A program made the translations under genes and the position numbers. Positions 58,253 through 64,000 of a stretch of DNA of 64,000 nt are shown here, piece after piece. The stretch's first letter is position 1; every line of letters begins with the position of its first letter. The notes under the pieces are model-generated. The model did not search any database and had not been told where the DNA came from. It was given only the letters and a program-made list of their open reading frames with translations. This stretch comes from Scatosoma sp045613545 (GTDB lineage: Bacteria > Bacillota > Clostridia > Christensenellales > Borkfalkiaceae), in contig JAZLBD010000009.1 of NCBI GenBank assembly GCA_045613545.1, forward strand, positions 1-64,000, given 5' to 3'.

Positions 58253-58327
58253 ATCCGTAGTATGCGAGCGGAAAGGGAATTTATAAGCCGAGAGGGGTAA
58301 AATTTTTTCTTTTTTTTCGCAATTGAC

Positions 58328-58356
58328 TTTACTTTTATGAAATGATATGTTATAAT
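58328..58356 (+). promoter_or_regulatory. Promoter of the GH20-ROK operon
   Basis: TTTACT (58328-58333), a 17 bp spacer and TATAAT (58351-58356), with a leader of about 35 nt. Confidence 0.72.
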
Positions 58357-58398
58357 GTAAACTGTCGACAAAATTTGGTTGACTTAGGAGGATTTTTT

Positions 58399-59997
58399 AT
58401 GGAATTTAAGCATTTTGGCGTGATGATCGACTGTTCTCGAAATGCCGTTATGAAAGTGGACGGAGTTAAAAAGCTGATCGTCTGCTTGGAAAAAATGGGG
58501 TATAACGCTCTTGAGCTCTATACGGAAGATACGTACGAAGTGGACGGCGAGCCGTATTTTGGGCATTTACGTGGAAGATATACGAGCGAAGAACTCAAAG
58601 AGCTCGACGCCTTTGCAAAAAAACACGGCGTAGAACTTATTCCTTGTATTCAAACGCTCGCGCATCTTGAAACGATGTTCCGTTGGCATAGGGAATACGC
58701 CGAAATCCGCGACGCGGATAATATCCTTTTGGTCGGCGCGGATAGAACTTATCAACTCATTGAAAATATGTTCAAGTCGATTGCTTCGAATTTCACAACG
58801 AGAAACGTCAATATCGGTTTGGACGAAGCGTTTATGGTGGGACGTGGTAAATATTTAGATTTGCACGGTAAGGAAAACAGTTTTGATATTCTACTCAAAC
58901 ACCTTGAAAAAGTGGCGGAAATCGCGAAAAAATACGGTTTCCATTGCCATATGTGGAGCGATATGTTCTTCCGTCTTATCAATAACGGTCGCTACTACGG
59001 AAAGGGACTCGTCGTACCAGAAGAGGCGCGTAATAAAATTCCCGAAAACGTCGATATCGCTTATTGGGATTATTACAACACGCAGGAAGAAGTATTTGAC
59101 GAAATGCTCAAATCCCACTTGCAATTCCCTTGCAAGACATGGTTCGTGGGCGGTGCTTGGACGTGGCAAGGGTTTGCGCCTCTCAATCAATTCTCCATCA
59201 ATCAAATGCGACCTGCAATGAAAATGATCAAAAAGCATAAGATCGAAAGCGTAATCCTTTCGATGTGGGGGGACAACGGTGGCGAATGTTCTTTCTTCTC
59301 CGTTTTACCCGCTTTGTACGCAATTCGTCAATTTGCGGACGGGAATTTCGACCAAGCTTCCATTGAGCGTGGGTTTAAGGAATGTTTCGGCTGTGAGTTT
59401 GCCGATTTTATGCTCCTCGATCTTCCCAACCGTACGCCGAAACAGTTAAACGGGGAAACGAATTTGGGGCTTTCCCGTTCCCTCTTTTATAACGACGCGT
59501 TCTTGGGGATCGTCGATCCGATCGCCGAAGAGCACGAGGGGACGCGGTTTGATTTGTATGCGAAATCTCTTTTAGAAGCTTCTGAACGGGTCGGCGAATT
59601 TGGATATCTCTTTAAGGCGATGTCCGATTTTTGCGCTACGTTGCATCACAAGGTTGACCTTGGCAGAAAAACGAGAAAGGCGTATAACGAAAAAGATAAA
59701 AAGCAAATGAAATTGCTCGTCAAAGAATATCAAACGACGATCGATTGCATCAAACGGTTTTATCAATCTTTCCGTACTCTTTGGTTTAAGGAAAACAAGC
59801 CGTTTGGTTGGGAAGTGCAAGATGCCCGTTTCGGCGGTTTGATTCTTCGTCTTACCCATCTAAAGGAACGGTTGCAAGCATACTGCAAAGGCAAAGTGAC
59901 GGTTTTGGAAGAGCTCGAACAGCCCGTTTTGAAAGGATACAACAGCGACGCTTATCCGTTCTTGTGGAATCAAGTCGTCACGCTTTGCTCAATATAA
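58399..59997 (+). CDS. Glycoside hydrolase family 20-like beta-N-acetylhexosaminidase
   Basis: This 532-residue cytoplasmic enzyme (no signal peptide) has a TIM barrel with the GH20 catalytic Asp-Glu pair in NIGLDEAF (Asp142-Glu143) and the GHLRGRYT and LIPCIQTLAHLE strands. It should release GlcNAc or GalNAc from short imported oligosaccharides or recycled peptidoglycan fragments. The ATG at 58399 follows TAGGAGG. The sugar kinase gene 19 nt downstream suggests that the released sugar is phosphorylated. Confidence 0.8.
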   Translation: MEFKHFGVMIDCSRNAVMKVDGVKKLIVCLEKMGYNALELYTEDTYEVDGEPYFGHLRGRYTSEELKELDAFAKKHGVELIPCIQTLAHLETMFRWHREYAEIRDADNILLVGADRTYQLIENMFKSIASNFTTRNVNIGLDEAFMVGRGKYLDLHGKENSFDILLKHLEKVAEIAKKYGFHCHMWSDMFFRLINNGRYYGKGLVVPEEARNKIPENVDIAYWDYYNTQEEVFDEMLKSHLQFPCKTWFVGGAWTWQGFAPLNQFSINQMRPAMKMIKKHKIESVILSMWGDNGGECSFFSVLPALYAIRQFADGNFDQASIERGFKECFGCEFADFMLLDLPNRTPKQLNGETNLGLSRSLFYNDAFLGIVDPIAEEHEGTRFDLYAKSLLEASERVGEFGYLFKAMSDFCATLHHKVDLGRKTRKAYNEKDKKQMKLLVKEYQTTIDCIKRFYQSFRTLWFKENKPFGWEVQDARFGGLILRLTHLKERLQAYCKGKVTVLEELEQPVLKGYNSDAYPFLWNQVVTLCSI

Positions 59998-60016
59998 AAG
60001 AAAAGGAAAATCGAAA

Positions 60017-60967
60017 ATGGAAAAAGTAAAATATTACGTAGGAATCGACCTTGGCGGAACGAACATTAAAGGAGGTATCGTTGACAAAAAAGGGAACATC
60101 GTTTGCTCCTCGAAAATTCCCACCGAACGCCATTTGGGTGGCGAGAGAGTGGCGGATAATATCGCGCGCTTGACCAAAGAGCTTTTAGAAACGGCGAATA
60201 TGCAAGTTAGCGACGTGGAAGCGCTCGGTATGGGCGTTCCCGGAATGATTGACAGTAAAACGGGGATCGTCGTATATTCCAACAATTTCGGTTGGGATCA
60301 TTTCCCGCTCGCGCAAATGGTATCCGACCGAACGGGTTTACCCGTAAAAATCGCGAACGACGCCAACGTAGCGGCACTCGGTGAAACCAAGTTCGGTGGC
60401 GCGAAAGATTATGAAAACGTGATTATGCTCACCCTCGGCACGGGCGTAGGCGGTGGGATCGTGCTTGGCGGAAAGCTTTACGAAGGCAATCGTTCGGCAG
60501 GCGCGGAGCTTGGGCATAGCGTTATTGAAGTGTGCGGAGAACAATGTTCTTGCGGAAGAAAGGGGTGTTTGGAAGCCTACGCGTCCGCAACCGCTTTAAT
60601 CCGTGATACGAAACGCGCAATGGAAAATCATAAAGATAGCAAAATGTGGGAGGTCGGCTCGCTGGATAATGTGGGCGGAGCAACCTCGTTTCAATATTAT
60701 TCGCAAGATCCTTACGCAAAAGAAGTGGTAGATCGCTATATCTATATGCTTGCGACGGGAATCGTCAATTTGGCGAACATTTTCCGTCCGAACGCCGTGC
60801 TTTTAGGTGGTGGCGTATGCGCACAAGGGGATAATTTGATCGTGCCTTTGCAAGAAATTTTAGACAAAGAAATTTATGCGGGAACGGTTGGTCCTCGCGT
60901 GAAAGTCGTTAAGGCGATTTTGGAAAACCAAGCGGGGATTGCAGGCGCGGCCGCTTTGGTAATGTAA
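60017..60967 (+). CDS. ROK-family sugar kinase (glucokinase-like)
   Basis: This 316-residue kinase has the phosphate motif DLGGTNIKGG (residues 11-20), catalytic Asp115 in NDANVAALGE, and the ROK zinc site His167 with Cys177, Cys179 and Cys184 (CSCGRKGCLEAY). Glucokinase is the usual annotation; downstream of a GH20 gene, N-acetylhexosamine is an alternative substrate. The ribosome site AAAGGAAAA is adequate. Confidence 0.9.
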   Translation: MEKVKYYVGIDLGGTNIKGGIVDKKGNIVCSSKIPTERHLGGERVADNIARLTKELLETANMQVSDVEALGMGVPGMIDSKTGIVVYSNNFGWDHFPLAQMVSDRTGLPVKIANDANVAALGETKFGGAKDYENVIMLTLGTGVGGGIVLGGKLYEGNRSAGAELGHSVIEVCGEQCSCGRKGCLEAYASATALIRDTKRAMENHKDSKMWEVGSLDNVGGATSFQYYSQDPYAKEVVDRYIYMLATGIVNLANIFRPNAVLLGGGVCAQGDNLIVPLQEILDKEIYAGTVGPRVKVVKAILENQAGIAGAAALVM

Positions 60968-61052
60968 AACGAATTTGGAGAAAGTCGAAAAGATATTTTC
61001 TCTTTTTTAAGGGGAATTTCCTCGGATTAAAGCGCGTGGAATAGGAGTATGT

Positions 61053-61991
61053 ATGAAAAATTGTGCGAAAAGGATAACGAGATTATTGGCAACGAGTTTA
61101 CTCGTTTTGCAATCCGCCGTTTTGTTTTCGTGTGGTGAAACTACGCCAACCGTAAACGATTTGCTTAGAAAAAATAATCCAAACGAGTGGTTGAATACTT
61201 ATGAAAACGTCGTGCTTAGGCAGACGGTTTACGATCGTGGATCACGGTATAATGGATATAAGGACTATCGCCTTTCCACGGCAAAAATTCTCTCGAATGA
61301 ACCCGTTTGGGTGATTGACATCCAAACGTATAACGCCTACGATCAAGCTTCCGTCAACGCCACGATCACCGCTCTTGCCGTTTACGTAAAGGAAAGCACC
61401 GCTGAGTTTGCAACTTGCTATATGCTTGCGCAAGAAGAGGCGGTATACGGCGATTTTTTGAGTTCGTTCTATCCGATTTTTAACAAGGAAAATACGGAAG
61501 AGTTGGAACTTGTAAAAGATGCGGAAACGAATCAATATAAGATAGAATATACGCAAACGATCGGCGAAAATAGCCATTCATACGAGTACTTTTTTTCGAA
61601 AAAATCACATAAGCTCGTATCCATTAAAGAAACGATTCGCTCTGCTTCCTATCAAATTACAACGATGACGGAGACGGCGTTGTGTTACGACGATAAAGAA
61701 ACGACGATCACTCGCACCGCTTACAACGAAGTCGTTTATCCGCGCGATGGAAACCAAATTTTCTTAACGGCGCATTTCCTCTTAAACGACGAGGTGCGGT
61801 TTACGAAATATTTCGTTGTGCACTATCACGCGAATTGGAGCGCGTATACCATAAACGGACAAAAATTTCAAGCCTATACGGACGAGGCTTGCGAAAATCC
61901 GGTGGAGAATTTTGGTTTTGTGATCGGGGATATGGCAACGTTATATTTCAAACCTATCCCCGTCGACGACCCGATTGAATCGGGTGAATAA
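61053..61991 (+). CDS. Hypothetical lipoprotein
   Basis: This 312-residue protein has a lipoprotein signal with lipobox LFSC (Cys27), so it should be anchored on the outer face of the membrane. The remainder is rich in beta strands, Thr and Tyr, like outer-surface LolA/YhdW-type folds, but I do not recognise a family. The last residues after about 300 are Pro/Asp-rich. An AATAGGAG site precedes the ATG. No functional inference is safe. Confidence 0.7.
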   Translation: MKNCAKRITRLLATSLLVLQSAVLFSCGETTPTVNDLLRKNNPNEWLNTYENVVLRQTVYDRGSRYNGYKDYRLSTAKILSNEPVWVIDIQTYNAYDQASVNATITALAVYVKESTAEFATCYMLAQEEAVYGDFLSSFYPIFNKENTEELELVKDAETNQYKIEYTQTIGENSHSYEYFFSKKSHKLVSIKETIRSASYQITTMTETALCYDDKETTITRTAYNEVVYPRDGNQIFLTAHFLLNDEVRFTKYFVVHYHANWSAYTINGQKFQAYTDEACENPVENFGFVIGDMATLYFKPIPVDDPIESGE

Positions 61992-62004
61992 CTGCCATTG
62001 AGCA

Positions 62005-62056
62005 TAAAAAAATAGGATATACTCGTCAAACGGGATCGTTTTTTGAATATATCCTA
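62005..62056 (-). terminator. Terminator of tRNA-Trp
   Basis: TAGGATATA (62013-62021) pairs with TATATCCTA (62048-62056) around a large loop. On the minus strand it is followed by seven Ts. Confidence 0.6.
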
Positions 62057-62063
62057 ATTCTTT

Positions 62064-62138
62064 TGGCAGGGGAGACGCGATTCGAACACGCAACCTACGG
62101 TTTTGGAGACCGCTACTCTACCGTTGAGCCACTCCCCT
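62064..62138 (-). tRNA. tRNA-Trp (anticodon CCA)
   Basis: On the minus strand the acceptor AGGGGAG pairs with CTCCCCT. The anticodon stem GCGGT/ACCGT encloses CTCCAAA with anticodon CCA. The discriminator is G and the CCA end is encoded. Confidence 0.95.
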
Positions 62139-62153
62139 AAAAGCAACGAACTT

Positions 62154-62182
62154 ATTATATAATACTTCAAGGTATTTGTCAA
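62154..62182 (-). promoter_or_regulatory. Promoter of tRNA-Trp
   Basis: On the minus strand TTGACA, a 17 bp spacer and TATAAT, both consensus, end 15 nt before the tRNA. Confidence 0.88.
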
Positions 62183-62249
62183 CCGTTTTTGAACAAAAAA
62201 ATCACAGATAATTAAAAAAAGGAAAGTTTAATCGTTGAGAGCGAAGAAA

Positions 62250-62714
62250 ATGAAAGAGGTAATTTTATACACGGACGGCGCTTGCTCCTATAATCCCGGT
62301 CCCGGAGGATACGGCGGAATACTTATGTACGGCGAGGCTAAAAAGGAGTTTAGCGGAAGCGAAGTGGAAACCACGAACAATCGCATGGAACTTATGGCGG
62401 TAATCGTGGGATTAGAGTTGTTAAAATACCCTTGTAAGGTGGAAATTTACAGCGATTCCGCGTATGTTGTCAACGCTTTTTTGAACGGTTGGGTTTACGG
62501 TTGGGAAAAGATGGGGTGGAAGAAAGCCGACCGAAGAGAAGTACAAAACGAGGATTTATGGAAGCGATTGCTCGTATTGACGAGGGAACACACGGTTGAT
62601 TTTCATAAAGTCAAAGGGCATGCGGACAACCCTTATAACAACCGATGCGACGAGCTTGCGCGCTCTGCAATTCAACGCGTCGAAAAGAAAACAATGGAAA
62701 ATGCGCAAGAGTAA
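62250..62714 (+). CDS. rnhA: Ribonuclease HI
   Basis: This 154-residue enzyme cuts the RNA strand of RNA-DNA hybrids. The catalytic residues are Asp in YTDGACS, Glu in NNRMELMAV, Asp in YSDSAYV and Asp in CDELAR. The ATG at 62250 gives the standard MKEVILYTDGA start; a TTG five codons upstream is rejected. The ribosome site is weak. Confidence 0.95.
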   Translation: MKEVILYTDGACSYNPGPGGYGGILMYGEAKKEFSGSEVETTNNRMELMAVIVGLELLKYPCKVEIYSDSAYVVNAFLNGWVYGWEKMGWKKADRREVQNEDLWKRLLVLTREHTVDFHKVKGHADNPYNNRCDELARSAIQRVEKKTMENAQE

Positions 62715-62775
62715 ATCATAAAAAGTACTTTTATTGCCTATACTATATAATATATTTATAGAAAAGGTGGTAAAA

Positions 62776-63693
62776 ATGAACAATCCCGAGAGAGACAAGC
62801 GAAAGGAAAGTCGTATGCTGAAAGATACGCTACTTTCCTTTCTTTTTTGTGTGGTGGGGGTCGTATTTTCAACTTTGTGTATCGCGCAAGCGCAATCCTC
62901 TTTTTTTGTGCGGTACAAAACCTTGTGCTTCGTGGTCGCAACGGTGTTTTTAGGGGTTTACTATCTGTTCTCTCTCGTTGCGATCGTGTATGAAAAAGAA
63001 AGCTTTTTTCGACTGATGATCAGCGGATATTTCTTGCTACTTTTTTGCTTAATTCTTTTGTATATTTTGCAAAGGACGGGATTTTTATACGTCATAAAAA
63101 GCCGTGAAAAACTGCAAGAATATCTACAAAAATCAGGGAAATGGATGCCGATCGTATACACCGTACTTCAATTTCTACAAGTGGTTTTATTGCCGATCCC
63201 GGGCTTTGTCAGTACGGCGGTAGGCGTGGCGCTATTCGGTCCGTTTGCTTCGATGCTATATAGCGTAATGGGGGTGGTTTTAGGTTCGCTCTTGGCGTTT
63301 TATATCGGTCGAAAATTCGGGTATAAAGCTGCGAAATGGATCGTAGGGGAAGAGGATCTTAACAAATGGATGAACCGAGTGAAAGGGAAAGACTATCTCA
63401 TTTTGACGATTATGTTTATTTTACCCTTATTTCCAGACGACGTGCTTTGTTTCGTTGCAGGTCTTTCCTCGATGAGTTCGATTTATTTTTTAACGGTTGT
63501 TGTGCTCTCGCGTATCATCGGGATCGCGGCAACTTGCTATTCTGTAAATCTAATCCCTTTCAACACTTGGTGGGGAATTTTGATATGGTTTTGTATAGTG
63601 GCGCTGGTCGTGGGATTGTTTATTTACCTTTATAAACATATTGATAAACTGAACGACTATCTAAAACGAAAAGGAAGAAAAAAGGGGGATTGA
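62776..63693 (+). CDS. TVP38/TMEM64 (VTT-domain) membrane protein
   Basis: This 305-residue protein has about seven membrane segments and the VTT-domain core LLPIPGFVSTAVGVALFGPF...GSLLAFYIGRKFG near residues 150-190. Such proteins are thought to move phospholipids between membrane leaflets; the exact substrate is unknown. AAGGTGG precedes the ATG at 62776. An upstream in-frame ATG lacks a ribosome site. Its stop lies within the terminator stem. Confidence 0.85.
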   Translation: MNNPERDKRKESRMLKDTLLSFLFCVVGVVFSTLCIAQAQSSFFVRYKTLCFVVATVFLGVYYLFSLVAIVYEKESFFRLMISGYFLLLFCLILLYILQRTGFLYVIKSREKLQEYLQKSGKWMPIVYTVLQFLQVVLLPIPGFVSTAVGVALFGPFASMLYSVMGVVLGSLLAFYIGRKFGYKAAKWIVGEEDLNKWMNRVKGKDYLILTIMFILPLFPDDVLCFVAGLSSMSSIYFLTVVVLSRIIGIAATCYSVNLIPFNTWWGILIWFCIVALVVGLFIYLYKHIDKLNDYLKRKGRKKGD

Positions 63694-63707
63694 TCGCCCT
63701 CTTTTTT
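63682..63707 (+). terminator. Terminator overlapping the VTT gene stop
   Basis: AGGGGGAT pairs with ATCGCCCT (one mismatch) around TG, followed by six Ts. The TGA stop lies in the loop. Confidence 0.7.
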
Positions 63708-63766
63708 ATTTGAAAAAAGATTATGGAAAAATAAGTAAAAATAAGTAAAAAAGCTTGCCAGTTTGC

Positions 63767-63795
63767 TTGCTTTTTTAGAAGTTTTTATGTATAAT
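63767..63795 (+). promoter_or_regulatory. Promoter of the carboxyltransferase gene
   Basis: TTGCTT (63767-63772), a 17 bp spacer and TATAAT (63790-63795), with a leader of about 65 nt. Confidence 0.72.
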
Positions 63796-63866
63796 GATAC
63801 TTGGTAGAAAATGGTGAATTTTTTGTCATAGAGAAAAAAATTAACCGAATTTCTTGGAGGAGAAAT

Positions 63867-64000
63867 ATGGACAAAATTCAATTACTACAAGAAAGAAAGA
63901 CGAAAATCGAAGAGGGGAGCGCTGAAATTCGCGCTCAAATCAAAGCGCTCGTCGACGAAGACAGCTTTGTGGAACTTTCCGCTTTTAGTTTTTCGAAGAA
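63867..64000 (+). CDS. Acyl-CoA/biotin carboxyltransferase, N-terminal fragment (cut by window end)
   Basis: Only the first 44 residues are in the window. They read LLQERKTKIEEGSAEIR and then LVDEDSFVELSAFSF, which matches my memory of the N-terminus of clostridial carboxyltransferases of the MmdA/AccD-like family. Such a subunit would be the missing partner of the OadB pump at 23178. GGAGGAG precedes the ATG. The short fragment limits certainty. Confidence 0.6.
   Translation, partial: MDKIQLLQERKTKIEEGSAEIRAQIKALVDEDSFVELSAFSFSK

Overview
The window looks like chromosomal DNA of a low-to-moderate GC Gram-positive anaerobe of the class Clostridia (Bacillota). The evidence is a SpoIIID sporulation regulator behind a sigma-E-like promoter, an oxygen-sensitive NrdD/NrdG ribonucleotide reductase with NrdR boxes, a Pta-AckA acetate pathway, a Na+-pumping decarboxylase beta subunit (OadB), RNase Y, a HelD-type helicase, a THF riboswitch on an ECF folate transporter, and sigma-A promoters with a 17 bp spacer. 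An uncultured gut Clostridia lineage is plausible, but genus and species cannot be read from the sequence.

Layout. 1-2.2 kb: 3' end of a 5S rRNA gene, a YjdF/DUF2238 membrane protein, tRNA-Glu followed by degraded copies of its own 3' end, and an AT-rich pair of unknown genes. 2.4-6.1 kb: a UTP-sugar uridylyltransferase, a DUF421/DUF4363 pair and the folate transporter under a THF riboswitch. 6.2-13.4 kb: one tight operon for lipoprotein maturation, NAD salvage, RNA modification, ribosome assembly and phospholipid synthesis (lgt-pncB-lspA-rluD-DUF512-der-plsY). 13.4-14.3 kb: tmRNA and tRNA-Thr. 14.4-18 kb: a sugar ABC importer without its ATPase. 18.2-19.9 kb: an AT-rich gene joining a YunG-like domain to a zinc ribbon. 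20-35.6 kb: ketopantoate reductase, gltX, oadB, rny, ung-mtnN-sfp, ychF, argS, helD and a HAD phosphatase.

35.6-43.2 kb: a type IIA topoisomerase pair (ParE/ParC-like), spoIIID, then DUF1934, an MBL-fold hydrolase and a Rho homologue whose ATPase motifs are destroyed. 43.4-46.3 kb: nrdDG with NrdR boxes. 46.3-49.4 kb: a small membrane protein, a lipid kinase, tRNA-Thr and a TIM-barrel protein. 49.5-53.7 kb: tmcAL facing away from pta-ackA, then yceD-rpmF. 53.8-57 kb: groESL, dCMP deaminase and cyclophilin. 57-64 kb: a polysaccharide deacetylase, a GH20-ROK kinase hexosaminide pair, a lipoprotein, tRNA-Trp, RNase HI, a VTT-domain membrane protein and the start of a carboxyltransferase.

Most of the window is housekeeping. 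The observations most worth following are the ATPase-dead Rho homologue (41767-43221), the YunG/zinc-ribbon fusion (18268-19881), the tRNA-Glu-linked AT-rich island, and a set of genes whose -10 box lies only 6-9 nt before the start codon, implying leaderless mRNAs.
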